Source: Bacteroidales bacterium UBA1309
GTDB taxonomy: Bacteria > Bacteroidota > Bacteroidia > Bacteroidales > Dysgonomonadaceae
Direction: 5' to 3'
Length of the DNA stretch: 64,000 nucleotides
NCBI GenBank assembly: GCA_002307185.1
Contig: DBTT01000046.1
Location: forward strand, 1-64,000
This document shows positions 8,020 to 16,711 of the stretch, one piece after another (positions within the stretch are counted from its first letter, which is position 1; every line of letters starts with the position of its first letter). Made by a program: the position numbers and the translations under genes. The notes beneath the pieces are model-generated. The model had not been told where the DNA came from. It saw only the letters and a list, made by a program, of their open reading frames with translations, and ran no database searches.

Positions 8020-8556
8020 TCAATCCACAATTTTATAAATATCCGACAAATTGCGACCATATCCATCGTAATCAAGCCCATATCCGAGAATGAAATCGTT
8101 CGGGATCTCCATTGCCACATACTCCAATTTCAATTCCACTTTAAGCGCATTGGGCTTGTACAACAAAGTCGCCACACGAACATCGCTTGGATTTTTTTGT
8201 TTCAACTGCTCAATCACCGAAACCATGGTGTGGCCTGTGTCCACAATGTCTTCCACGATTACCACGCTGCGCCCTTCGATGTCTTCTTGTAGGCCGATAA
8301 GCTCTTTCAACTTGCCCGTGGACGTGGTCCCTTTATAAGAGGACAACTTTACAAACGAAATTTCCGAAGGGATATCCACCCGCTTCATCAAATCGGCTGC
8401 AAACATGAACGCTCCATTGAGAACACATACAAAAAGTGGATTTTTATCTGCCAAATCCCTATTTATTTCTTCGGCTACACGCCCTATCTGTTCCAATATT
8501 TTCGCTTCCGGAATAAACAGTGCAAATTCCTTGTCTTTGATTTTTACATTTTCCAT
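8020..8556 (-). CDS. hpt: Hypoxanthine phosphoribosyltransferase
   Basis: The 178-residue enzyme salvages hypoxanthine (and usually guanine) with PRPP to make IMP or GMP. The PRPP-binding signature VVIVEDIVDTGHTM and the flexible-loop SSYKGTTSTGK segment are clear, and the length is normal. It lies 129 nt upstream of adk on the same strand, a purine-nucleotide neighbourhood. A TACTTTTG box just upstream on the minus strand (complement of 8582-8589) is a plausible -7 element. Confidence 0.95.
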   Translation of the reverse strand: MENVKIKDKEFALFIPEAKILEQIGRVAEEINRDLADKNPLFVCVLNGAFMFAADLMKRVDIPSEISFVKLSSYKGTTSTGKLKELIGLQEDIEGRSVVIVEDIVDTGHTMVSVIEQLKQKNPSDVRVATLLYKPNALKVELKLEYVAMEIPNDFILGYGLDYDGYGRNLSDIYKIVD

Positions 8557-8795
8557 AAATAGTCCCTATCTATTTGGCGTACAAAAGTAATACAAATTGC
8601 TCGAAAAAAGAGAACAAATTATCAAATTTAGCAAGCATTGGCATCCTCACCCGGTGAGTATTTGTTGTCCGACTCGATAAAATGATGCGTTATAAAGAAA
8701 TTTTCGTGAATATTATGCCCTATCAAGTAAATCAAAAGGCGTATATTTATGAAGGAAAACTAATATATGGCCAATTTATACAAAATAGACTAACT

Positions 8796-9662
8796 ATGAC
8801 AACTGAAAATTCCGAATACAATGTGAACATCAATGTTCAAACCAAGTTCATTTTCTCCACATCAGGCAGTGCATCTTCCATTGTCAAACACAACAACGCA
8901 TTCAAGGAGTTGAAAATCAATTTAGTCTATTTCACCATTGCCACAGCCGTAAGTGCTGAAGAATATGCCGCCTTATTAAGATCGCCCATTTCCCGAGGCG
9001 CGGCGGTCACAGGAAGAGGTGGTCTCAAATCGACGATCATCCCTTTTTTGGATGAAGTAGAACCCTTGGCGGCAAAGACACGAGCGGTGAACACGGTAGT
9101 GAATAAGTCTGGCAAACTTTACGGATACAATTCCGATGCGGTCGGTTTAAAATCGGCTTTAATCAAAGGGATCGAAACCTCCGGGCTGGAAATAAAAACG
9201 GCGGTGATATACGGCAACGGAGGAGTGTCGGGAGTGGCTTTCCACGTGTTGCAAGAACTCGGTATAAAAGCTACCATGGCGGGAAGAGATCCCAAGCGGG
9301 TGGCCGAAAAGAGAAGACAATTGGGCATCGAACAATATCCTGATTTTGGAGGACCTTATGATCTTGTGGTTGACGCAACACCCGTTTCCTCTGAACCTGA
9401 TTTTTTGAATTCGGCAGGATTATCATCTCTTTTGGATGGTTGTAAAATGGTATTTTGCCACAACATGCCGGAAAAAGACGATAAGACGAATTACTTGGAG
9501 AGATACTGCCAAGAAAAGCAACTGTATTTTATCCCCGGCAAGTGGATGTACAACGCACAACTGGCAAAACAATATCGTTTACTACTTGAAGGATACCTCA
9601 AAGCGGATGGATCTCCTATCTCGGAGCAAGATGTGATGAACACGTGGAAAGTGGAACAGTGA
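8796..9662 (+). CDS. Divergent shikimate dehydrogenase-like (AroE-fold) protein
   Basis: From the ATG at 8796 the protein has 288 residues. It has the two-domain AroE layout. The catalytic lysine and aspartate are kept (K78 in VTGRGGLK, D114 in GYNSD), as is the Rossmann motif YGNGGVSG (residues 139-146). The C-terminal helix YNAQLAKQY keeps the glutamine expected in AroE. The substrate loop is altered: the usual HSLSPxxHN is SASSIVKHN, and the usual VTIPHK has two extra residues. It may be a shikimate dehydrogenase or a related oxidoreductase. An in-frame ATG at 8682 would add 38 residues unlike the family. It is monocistronic. Confidence 0.75.
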   Translation: MTTENSEYNVNINVQTKFIFSTSGSASSIVKHNNAFKELKINLVYFTIATAVSAEEYAALLRSPISRGAAVTGRGGLKSTIIPFLDEVEPLAAKTRAVNTVVNKSGKLYGYNSDAVGLKSALIKGIETSGLEIKTAVIYGNGGVSGVAFHVLQELGIKATMAGRDPKRVAEKRRQLGIEQYPDFGGPYDLVVDATPVSSEPDFLNSAGLSSLLDGCKMVFCHNMPEKDDKTNYLERYCQEKQLYFIPGKWMYNAQLAKQYRLLLEGYLKADGSPISEQDVMNTWKVEQ

Positions 9663-9710
9663 GACAGAGATAAAACTGAATAGAACCTGGACTGTCATAA
9701 AACGATAGCA

Positions 9711-9746
9711 TCTATTCCAAAGCTTTCAATAAAAGTTTTGAATAGA
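9711..9746 (+). terminator. Hairpin terminator after the AroE-like gene
   Basis: TCTATTC-C-AAA-G-CTTT can pair with AAAGTTTTGAATAGA with two bulged bases, and the T-rich segment TTGTTTTCTT follows. Confidence 0.4.
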
Positions 9747-9870
9747 TTGTTTTCTTCCGGCTTCTCAGACCCTACTGCCTTTTTTTAAAATACTGAAGTA
9801 ATGGAAATCATTAAGATTCCACTACACTTGCCATGTTGCAAAAACACGGTTAGTAAGAGTATCGACAAAA

Positions 9871-11091
9871 TCACTTCAAAAACTCGCCTATCCGTGCAAA
9901 GACGTCCGTAAACTGCCTGTCCACCTCATCTGCAATTTTTGTCAGCGCAGGGAATGGGTCTTCGTGCTTGTAGGGATAAGGGAAATCCAAAACATCAATC
10001 CGCACATTGTTGTTTCGCTGCACCCCCAAGAGAGTATTTACAATCTCGTAAGGCGGAATAATTTCATCCTTTTCAAGGGTAACGGCATAGATCCTGTCGG
10101 CAAGCTGACCAAATTTCTCATCCCGATAAGCGGTCAAGGTCTTGTAATTGAGCATGCAACGGAAGTTGACACCTTCATCGTGGGCTGTGAGGAAATGGCG
10201 CAAGATTTCATCTCGCTTCAGGTGGCTTTCCAAGTGCTCCACGACAAAGGAGTAGAGGCTAACATTGGCTTCGCTATCAAGAATGAATTTCGAAACGGGC
10301 GAAAAACGATTAAATACAGCTCCGCCACAGAATGTAGTGAAACGGGAATTAGAAAAATAGCCGTCCTTGTTGGTCATTATCAATATTTGGCCTAAAAACG
10401 TCCCGATGGAATAGGAACAAAAATCGATGCTCGCATCCGCATCAATGCAGGGGTGATGGCCAGCCTTGATGTATTCCACCAGATCGATCACATCGTAATA
10501 CGTCTGCAAGCCAGACCAAATGAAACGTTGCGGCTTGTTGTGCAAACGGGTGCTGATAGCCACATTCGAAAGGCTTGAAGCGATCACATTCGGATGGCGG
10601 CTTTTGCGCTGCTCGCTCACCGAAAACATTTCCCGCGAATTGCTCCATGCAGCAGGAGCACGGTTCATATGGAAGGCGATCGGGAACATCAGCACGGCTT
10701 TTCCGGTGATTTCGCACAACCGATGCGCCCAAGGAAGGTATTTGCTCCAATATTTTTCATTGAATCCGTGGAACATAAAAATGACACCTTTCGACTTGGC
10801 TTCGGATCGAGGTAAAATCACATGGTATCTGAAACGAATGTTTTCAACGATCTTGGAATCTTTTTTATTGAGCATCTGCTGAATGACATCCGGCTCGTAA
10901 TCTTCTAAAGCACTCGGAATAAACTCATAATCATCACTGTTTCCCGGGCCACCAGGAAGCAGGAAGCGGTACTTCGACTCAAATGAGAAATTACGTATTT
11001 CGAGATTTTCATCAATATTGATGTGTTCATCGGTGTAATTCTCGATGTTTTTCAGATGATTGAATAAATCTATGTACTTCATAACAAACAA
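9871..11091 (-). CDS. Alpha/beta-hydrolase-like protein of unknown function
   Basis: The 406-residue protein has no signal peptide. It shows alpha/beta-hydrolase features: the strand-loop VIFMFHGFNEKYW at about residues 130-145 and a nucleophile-elbow-like CSYSIGTFLGQ at about 235-245, with serine in place of the first elbow glycine. An aspartate (DEIIP) and a histidine (YKHEDPFP) near the C-terminus could complete a triad. The substrate is unknown. It begins 30 nt after the DUF2851 gene on the same strand, so the two are probably one operon. Confidence 0.65.
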   Translation of the reverse strand: MFVMKYIDLFNHLKNIENYTDEHINIDENLEIRNFSFESKYRFLLPGGPGNSDDYEFIPSALEDYEPDVIQQMLNKKDSKIVENIRFRYHVILPRSEAKSKGVIFMFHGFNEKYWSKYLPWAHRLCEITGKAVLMFPIAFHMNRAPAAWSNSREMFSVSEQRKSRHPNVIASSLSNVAISTRLHNKPQRFIWSGLQTYYDVIDLVEYIKAGHHPCIDADASIDFCSYSIGTFLGQILIMTNKDGYFSNSRFTTFCGGAVFNRFSPVSKFILDSEANVSLYSFVVEHLESHLKRDEILRHFLTAHDEGVNFRCMLNYKTLTAYRDEKFGQLADRIYAVTLEKDEIIPPYEIVNTLLGVQRNNNVRIDVLDFPYPYKHEDPFPALTKIADEVDRQFTDVFARIGEFLK

Positions 11092-11121
11092 AAAATTATC
11101 TCACTTGTTCTTACATTCTTT

Positions 11122-12387
11122 TTACAATTCCTTCAACAGCCTGTGTCCAACCCTGCAAAACAGGCATTTCCGTTTTTCACAATATTCCCTTTTGAGCTGT
11201 ATAAAGGCCTGTGTGTCATAGGCAGAGCCAACATTGAGCCCAGCCCGCACAAATTGACTTACAATCGAATTGGCTTCGGGACGCAATGTTTCCAGAAAAG
11301 CGGTTGCTTTGTTCAGGTGACTGTCCGAACCGGTTTTCAATCCGTAAGCGAACAAAATAGGCGCTACCGTATTTATCAATATCACATCCAAAGAAGCATC
11401 ACCTAGGTATTTGCTTTTCTGAGGCGACTTGTCTTTGAAAGAATAGTGCGTTTGCCAATATTCGGAGGCATTCACATGAAAAAAAAGACGGATCTTTCCC
11501 ACATCCTCCGTTTCCAAAATCATGGAAAACAAGCCGGGGATCATCTGGCACAATTTTGCCAATTGGGCGATTCTCAAAAAAGGAGAACCCGTTGGCCGCA
11601 CACGCAGCTTCTTGAATAAAAACGAGTCGAGCGGTTTTAAATTGTACTTTGCCCGCAGGAATTGATACTCCCTTTTCAAGCTCAAAACGTATTCATCGTC
11701 CGCATCCGAATCGTCCAACATACCCGCTTGTCCGAACAGCAAAGCTTCCATTTGGAGAAGCTGATCACTGTGCTTCAGCAAGATGGACAGGGGCATCGCC
11801 AATGCCAGCCGCTCGAATGGCTCCGCATTTAAACCAAAACCAAAGTTACGAGAAAGTATCGTATAAAACACATCATTCCACGAATTTTCGAAACGGTCGA
11901 GCAACCGGAAAACGTCCCTCGACTTCCGTTCGAGCCGCTCCACGAGCAACGACTCCATCATCGTGAGGATGTGAATGGACGGAACCGTGCCAATAAAATT
12001 ACTGCATGGCACGGCAATATCCGAAGAAAGAAGATACTCGTAATTGTTCCTCAGCTTGGGCGGCACATGCAGTTCACATTGCGGCAGCAACTGCCCTGCC
12101 TGATTGACAACCCCTGCACCCGCCTTCCCCACCACATGAAGTATAACCGAGTTGTAACTCTTGTCCAAGTGGTGTTTGTGCTTGATCCAATCTTCGGGCT
12201 GGGTATGAATTTCAATGTTTCCAGCCCAAACCTCCTCTCCTATTTTCACTTTTGCATTGAAAAAATCAGGTCCGGCATCCGTATTGGATGTGCCAACATC
12301 GATCACCTCAATAGGCAAGCCTTCGGTTGTTGTCAACTCATGCTGATAGAGTTTGTATTTCCAGATGTAATGTAGAAGTAGCTCCAT
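11122..12387 (-). CDS. DUF2851 family protein
   Basis: The 421-residue protein matches DUF2851, a Bacteroidetes-centred family, through its N-terminal block (DAGPDFFNAKVKIGEEVWAG, then NIEIHTQPEDW and a conserved HHLDKSYNSVILHVV). This block resembles a nuclease-like beta-sandwich fold, though no function is established. The C-terminal CEKRKCLFCRVGHRLL holds three cysteines that could bind a metal. No signal peptide. A CAAATATA box at 12419-12426 is a likely minus-strand -7 element for it and the downstream hydrolase. Confidence 0.85.
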   Translation of the reverse strand: MELLLHYIWKYKLYQHELTTTEGLPIEVIDVGTSNTDAGPDFFNAKVKIGEEVWAGNIEIHTQPEDWIKHKHHLDKSYNSVILHVVGKAGAGVVNQAGQLLPQCELHVPPKLRNNYEYLLSSDIAVPCSNFIGTVPSIHILTMMESLLVERLERKSRDVFRLLDRFENSWNDVFYTILSRNFGFGLNAEPFERLALAMPLSILLKHSDQLLQMEALLFGQAGMLDDSDADDEYVLSLKREYQFLRAKYNLKPLDSFLFKKLRVRPTGSPFLRIAQLAKLCQMIPGLFSMILETEDVGKIRLFFHVNASEYWQTHYSFKDKSPQKSKYLGDASLDVILINTVAPILFAYGLKTGSDSHLNKATAFLETLRPEANSIVSQFVRAGLNVGSAYDTQAFIQLKREYCEKRKCLFCRVGHRLLKEL

Positions 12388-12950
12388 AAATATAAAGTTT
12401 GGTCAAATAACGATTTTCCAAATATACAGATTTTGCCCGTAAAAAGGTTATTATTCAAGCAAATTAGGAGTAAAAACAAATCATCCGTTACGGAAACTCA
12501 TGAAAAAAGGGTGTAATAGTGCAACCTTCTGTAAGCGATACCGTCTATTAAGAGTCTATTTTAACCGAGAGATCTCAAAAAATAGTGGAATATTTAACTA
12601 ATTTATAGAACAAAAGGAAAAATGAAAAGATCTCGTTTTTTATTAAGTGCTTTATTCCTTGCCGCAGCATTTGTTGCATGCAACGACAACACTTATAATA
12701 ACATGTTTTTCAATTATTTAAAGTGGTGAAGTTTAATGTAAAAGTAAAAAACAGCCTTGAGCCGTCACCCCCAACCAGCCCAAAGATAGCCATCTGCTCT
12801 GAACATTTTGGAGAACGTATCCAGACAGATTGAAGGCTCATTCTTCATGCAAGTTTGCATGCTTTTAAGCTGCCGGCTGACTTTGCTAATTTCTATTCGA
12901 GATTTACACGCAATCCCCCCCAAACGGATGCTTTTTTATTTCAGAATACT
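12388..12950. other. Intergenic region, 563 nt, with one small lipoprotein ORF
   Basis: Apart from the 35-residue ORF at 12622-12729, no coding sequence is apparent. A tight palindrome CATGCAA-GT-TTGCATG lies at 12845-12860, and AGCCTT (12754) and AAGGCT (12833) bracket an 80-nt stretch. These could belong to the 3' end of the PfkB-kinase transcript or to a decayed gene. Confidence 0.5.
12622..12729 (+). CDS. Very short predicted lipoprotein (35 aa)
   Basis: The ORF starts at ATG 12622 after a purine-rich AAAAGGAAAA and ends at TGA 12729. It encodes a basic N-terminus (MKRSRF), a hydrophobic stretch and the lipobox FVAC, followed by only 15 residues (NDNTYNNMFFNYLKW after the cysteine). Everything needed for export and lipidation is present, but almost no mature protein remains. 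It is either a real micro-lipoprotein, comparable in idea to small lysis or entericidin-type lipoproteins, or the surviving 5' end of a decayed gene. No homologous remnant was recognised downstream. Confidence 0.45.
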   Translation: MKRSRFLLSALFLAAAFVACNDNTYNNMFFNYLKW

Positions 12951-13928
12951 TCAATTTTTACCATTACCCAATCTATCCTGAATATGCTCCCAGGCCTCTT
13001 CCTTTATTTTAGCACCCACACCTTGGATCACATGTCCTGCAAGCAATGTCCCATATTCGCCGGAGGCATACAAATCCTTTCCGGCAATCAATCCATATAG
13101 AAATCCAGCGGCATAGAGGTCGCCAGCTCCCGTTGTGTCCACGCAATTCACTTTTAGGGCAGGCACATGCAATTTATTTTCACCTTGCTGTATCCACGAG
13201 CCATTGGCCCCTGCTTTTACGATGGCTATTTCCACCTGCGAAGACAAGGTTGCCACCGCATCTTCTGCTTTTTGATTGGTGAAGGCCAAAGCCTCTTCCT
13301 CGTTAGCAAATAAAATATCTACGTAACTTGGGATAATTTCCTGCAAAAACGCCAAGTTGCCTTCCACTACATTGTAGCTCGCCAAGTCAAGGATGATTTT
13401 TGAACCAGCCTCTTTTGCCAACACAATAGCCCGGCGAATCAGCTCGAGGTTTTGCACCAAGTAGCCCTCTATGTAGAAATAGCTGTACCCCTGGAAATAC
13501 TCTTTCGACAAATCTTCCGGCGCAACCAATGCTGCAGCGCCAAGGTATGTCCCGAAGGTGCGTTCGCCGTCTTTCGAAATAAATGTGGTGGCAATCCCCG
13601 AAGTCAAGTCAACTTCCGCCAAGTGCGGAGTCACTCCATTCCGGATCAAATCCTCCTTAAAATATTTTCCGTATTCGTCACGGCCAATTTTCCCAAGAAA
13701 TCCCGCTTCAACGCCCAGGCGCGCAATCCCAATAATGGTATTGGAAGCCGAGCCTCCCGAAGCCAAGAATTTATCCAATCCGGCTATGGACTTATTTATT
13801 TCATTAAGTTTTCCCTCATCAATCAACTGCATGCTTCCCTTTGGTAAATTAAGTTGCTCAAGCAAAGCATCATTATCAATTAATGCCAAAACATCCACCA
13901 AAGCGTTGCCCATTCCTAGTATCTTCAT
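12951..13928 (-). CDS. PfkB-family sugar/nucleoside kinase (adenosine kinase-like)
   Basis: The protein has 325 residues from the chosen start. PfkB signatures are clear: the N-terminal GGSASNT block and the C-terminal DTTGAGDLYAAGFLYG with its catalytic aspartate. The start MKILGMGNALVDVLA and the text following it resemble the Bacteroidetes adenosine-kinase-like group, so a purine nucleoside or a ribose-type sugar is the likely substrate. An ATG 18 nt further upstream is possible, but a -7-like box (TATCTTTG, complement of 13946-13953) overlaps it, which favours the inner start. It is not in an operon. Confidence 0.88.
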   Translation of the reverse strand: MKILGMGNALVDVLALIDNDALLEQLNLPKGSMQLIDEGKLNEINKSIAGLDKFLASGGSASNTIIGIARLGVEAGFLGKIGRDEYGKYFKEDLIRNGVTPHLAEVDLTSGIATTFISKDGERTFGTYLGAAALVAPEDLSKEYFQGYSYFYIEGYLVQNLELIRRAIVLAKEAGSKIILDLASYNVVEGNLAFLQEIIPSYVDILFANEEEALAFTNQKAEDAVATLSSQVEIAIVKAGANGSWIQQGENKLHVPALKVNCVDTTGAGDLYAAGFLYGLIAGKDLYASGEYGTLLAGHVIQGVGAKIKEEAWEHIQDRLGNGKN

Positions 13929-14008
13929 TCGTAATATTTTTTTCACAAAGATATTGCATAATTCGGAAATAAGAACTATTTTTGCATCGCTTTTGACGGG
14001 AACAAAAT

Positions 14009-14082
14009 TCTTCCTTAGCTCAGTTGGTTAGAGCATCTGACTGTTAATCAGAGGGTCCTTGGTTCAAGTCCAAGAGGAAGAG
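14009..14082 (+). tRNA. tRNA-Asn (GTT), copy 1
   Basis: The 74-nt cloverleaf folds cleanly: acceptor TCTTCCT with AGGAAGA, D stem GCTC/GAGC, anticodon loop CTGTTAA (anticodon GTT) and T arm CTTGG-TTCAAGT-CCAAG. The CCA end is not encoded. Confidence 0.97.
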
Positions 14083-14110
14083 CAAAAGGCCCAGTCTCTC
14101 AAAAGCAAAT

Positions 14111-14184
14111 TCTTCCTTAGCTCAGTTGGTTAGAGCATCTGACTGTTAATCAGAGGGTCCTTGGTTCAAGTCCAAGAGGAAGAG
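14111..14184 (+). tRNA. tRNA-Asn (GTT), copy 2
   Basis: This copy is identical to the tRNA at 14009-14082, including several flanking bases, and starts 102 nt after it. It is a recent tandem duplication. Confidence 0.97.
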
Positions 14185-14262
14185 CAAAGCCATCCAAAAA
14201 GGTGGCTTTTGTCATTTCAAAAGCTAAAAGAACCCTTACAGCGCTTTCTCCGAATCCTGCAT

Positions 14263-14295
14263 AAAAAAACGGGTAAGTGACTATACACTTACCCG
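14263..14295 (-). terminator. Terminator of the RNA-remodelling operon
   Basis: CGGGTAAGTG (14270-14279) and CACTTACCCG (14286-14295) form a perfect 10-bp stem with loop ACTATA. On the minus strand it is followed by a run of seven T. Confidence 0.85.
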
Positions 14296-14318
14296 CTAAT
14301 TAAAGATATTCGATTTGA

Positions 14319-14636
14319 TTAGTAACGATTTCTATTGTAACCACCGCCACCGTTTCCACCACGACTGCTGTTGTAGCCACCGCTACTTCTTTCAGTTTTA
14401 GGACGGGCAATGTTTACTCCGATTGTTTTTCCTTCAAAATCTGTTTCGTTTAATTCAGTGATGGCGTTTTGACCTTCAGTGTCATCTGTCATTTCGACAA
14501 AGCCGAAACCACGTGATCTTCCTGTTTCACGGTCTGTGATAATTTTAGCAGACGTTACTTCGCCAAATCCTGAAAATAATTCTTGCAAACTTTCGCTTGA
14601 TGTGCTAAAGTTTAAATTCGATACATAAATGTTCAT
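14319..14636 (-). CDS. RRM-domain RNA-binding protein
   Basis: The 105-residue protein has one RNA-recognition motif at about residues 1-80, with RNP2 IYVSNLNF and RNP1 RGFGFVEM. A glycine- and arginine-rich tail (SSRGGNGGGGYNRNRY) follows. Short glycine-rich RRM proteins of this kind are common in Bacteroidetes and cyanobacteria and are often cold-induced. It is the last gene of a run with a cold-shock protein 22 nt upstream, a 79-aa protein and a DEAD-box helicase, and a strong terminator follows it. Confidence 0.95.
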   Translation of the reverse strand: MNIYVSNLNFSTSSESLQELFSGFGEVTSAKIITDRETGRSRGFGFVEMTDDTEGQNAITELNETDFEGKTIGVNIARPKTERSSGGYNSSRGGNGGGGYNRNRY

Positions 14637-14658
14637 TCGTTTTCTTAAAAATTAATTA

Positions 14659-15120
14659 TTATTGATTGTTTTGGTCATTCTTAAAGAGAGCAATCCTAAC
14701 GGCGTTAATGCCTTTCTGACCACGTTCCAATTCGAATGTCACCATATTTCCTTCTATTATGGTAGCGGGAGCGCTAGTGATGTGGAAAAAATACTTGTCC
14801 ACCGTCCCTATACGCTTGATAAAACCGTACCCTTTGCTTGCGTTGAAATACTCCACGCGCCCGGTCAACACCGGCTCTTCCACATCTTCTTTCTTTGGAG
14901 TTGAAATAGCTATGTCCTCCATATCAACTTTTTGCTTTTTGGCCAAATCGGGAGGTGTGCTCGTTATAACACCATTCTCATCCACATAAGCTATCATGTC
15001 TTCGAAAGACCCGCTCCCCCCAGTTGCTTTGCGCTCATCTTTGCGTTTTTGCTTTTCTACTCGTTTCTCTTGCTTTTTCTTTTCTACTTCTCTTTTATTA
15101 AATGAGTTTGATCTCGCCAT
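14659..15120 (-). CDS. Cold-shock-domain protein with basic/acidic N-terminal extension
   Basis: The 153-residue protein has a cold-shock domain at about residues 85-148. RNP1 is in KGYGFIKRI and the RNP2 position reads YFFHI. The N-terminal 80 residues are charged and low in complexity (EKKKQEKRVEKQKRKDERK), consistent with RNA binding or an unstructured linker. It lies between the 79-aa gene and the RRM gene on one strand and is probably part of an RNA-chaperone operon. Confidence 0.93.
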   Translation of the reverse strand: MARSNSFNKREVEKKKQEKRVEKQKRKDERKATGGSGSFEDMIAYVDENGVITSTPPDLAKKQKVDMEDIAISTPKKEDVEEPVLTGRVEYFNASKGYGFIKRIGTVDKYFFHITSAPATIIEGNMVTFELERGQKGINAVRIALFKNDQNNQ

Positions 15121-15204
15121 GCTTATTACTGGAATATCTTTGTTTTTATACTAATGATTACTTATCTACAATTCCCCCACACAGGGGTTACAACTTGAGA
15201 AGGG

Positions 15205-15444
15205 TTATACCATCGGCTTATGTAGCCGGATATATTTCTCGACTCGAGCGTCTATCTCATCCTGAGACAAGTGGGCAGGAAGCTCAATTGTTGTTCTGTC
15301 ACTAATAGCGATATGGATAACATCTCCAGCCTTTTCTTTTGCTATTTTCAAAACGGATTCAGCCTGGTGAGTCGCAGAAGTTTTGTCGGAACGAGTAATT
15401 TCGCCCTCTTTCTTATTTATAGAAGAATTTTGTTTTACTGCCAT
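15205..15444 (-). CDS. 79-aa protein of unknown function
   Basis: No family was recognised. The first 25 residues are polar. The rest holds a predicted helix (AESVLKIAKEKAG), a short strand region (VIHIAISDRTTIELP) and a C-terminal helix (LSQDEIDARVEKYIRLHKP). No signal or membrane segment. It starts 27 nt after the DEAD-box helicase gene and precedes the cold-shock gene by 84 nt, which argues for a real gene with a part in the same RNA-related process. Confidence 0.7.
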   Translation of the reverse strand: MAVKQNSSINKKEGEITRSDKTSATHQAESVLKIAKEKAGDVIHIAISDRTTIELPAHLSQDEIDARVEKYIRLHKPMV

Positions 15445-15471
15445 ATTCGTTTTATTAGTGAATGTTTATTA

Positions 15472-16587
15472 TTAACTCGACACGGTAAGCCTCTTTCCCG
15501 TCAATTTTTGAATATCGTTAAGCATCACCCGTTCATCCTCTGCGCAAAACGACAATGCGATTCCGGAATTCCCGGCTCTACCTGTTCGTCCAATGCGATG
15601 CACATAAGTTTCAGCAACATCCGGAAGGTCATAATTAATAACTAGTTCAAGATGATTAATGTCAATTCCCCTGGCAGCTATATCGGTTGCAATCAACGCT
15701 TGGATGTCGTGAGATTTAAAATCCGACAAAGCCCGCTGTCTTGCATTTTGGGATTTGTTGCCATGTATCGCAGCACTTCCTATGCCAGCACTACAAAGAA
15801 TCCGGGCTATTTTGTCTGCACCATGTTTTGTCCGGGAAAATATCAATGCTGATTTGTTCTTGTCCTTTTTAAGGAGGTTTATCAATAAATCTTTCTTTTC
15901 TTGCTTTTCTACAAAGTAAATATATTGATCTATCGCATCCACCACCGATGACACAGGGGCAACTTCCACCCTCACAGGGTTACGCAGAATGGACCGCGAG
16001 AGTGCGGCGATTGCCGTTGGCATGGTAGCCGAAAAAAACATGGTTTGCTTCTCTTTGGGAAGCTTCGGCAGCAAACGCTTGATGTCATGGATAAAACCCA
16101 TATCCAACATCCGGTCGGCCTCATCCAATACAAAATATTGTACGCCACTCAAGCTCACAATTCCTTGATTCATCAAATCCAGCAAACGACCCGGGGTCGC
16201 CACCAATATGTCTATGCCAGCCTTCAACTCATTCACTTGGCTGCCTTGTTTCACTCCTCCAAAAATTACACAATGGCGAACTCCAGCATAGCGTGTATAA
16301 TCATTAAGGCATTCATTAATTTGGATAGCCAATTCGCGGGTTGGAGTCAGGATCAACGCTTTGATCACTGGTTTTGCTCCTTTTACCTTGTCCAAATGCA
16401 ACTTCTGGATGATCGGGATCGTGAAAGCTGCGGTTTTGCCTGTTCCTGTTTGCGCCAATCCCAAAATATCCCGATTGCCGAGTGCAGGAAGAATGGCTTG
16501 CTGTTGTATCGGAGTGGGAGCAGTGTATCCTTTTTCGTTCAGAGCCTTCAATATCGGCTCGATAATATTTAATTCTTTAAATGTCAT
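15472..16587 (-). CDS. DEAD-box RNA helicase (RhlE-like core)
   Basis: The 371-residue ATP-dependent RNA helicase has the full motif set: Q motif in YTAPTPIQQQ, Walker A AQTGTGKT (45-52), DEAD at 155-158, SAT, and motif VI HRIGRTGRAG. It ends soon after the helicase core, without the basic C-terminal tail of many RhlE or CsdA proteins. It heads a run of RNA-binding genes (79-aa protein, cold-shock protein, RRM protein), so cold-induced RNA remodelling or ribosome assembly is the likely role. Confidence 0.95.
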   Translation of the reverse strand: MTFKELNIIEPILKALNEKGYTAPTPIQQQAILPALGNRDILGLAQTGTGKTAAFTIPIIQKLHLDKVKGAKPVIKALILTPTRELAIQINECLNDYTRYAGVRHCVIFGGVKQGSQVNELKAGIDILVATPGRLLDLMNQGIVSLSGVQYFVLDEADRMLDMGFIHDIKRLLPKLPKEKQTMFFSATMPTAIAALSRSILRNPVRVEVAPVSSVVDAIDQYIYFVEKQEKKDLLINLLKKDKNKSALIFSRTKHGADKIARILCSAGIGSAAIHGNKSQNARQRALSDFKSHDIQALIATDIAARGIDINHLELVINYDLPDVAETYVHRIGRTGRAGNSGIALSFCAEDERVMLNDIQKLTGKRLTVSS

Positions 16588-16711
16588 GTTTGAATATTAG
16601 ACTGCCGCAAACTATTGCAACAGTAGTTTCTTTTTTATTTTAATTGGTAGCCTATTCTTTTATATCAGGATCAAAAAAGGGTGGCCAAGAAAGCTTCTCA
16701 ATTGTTCTATA

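Noticed and set aside
8682..8795. N-terminal extension of the AroE-like protein
   Set aside because: The 38 extra residues have no match to the fold, which begins cleanly after the ATG at 8796.
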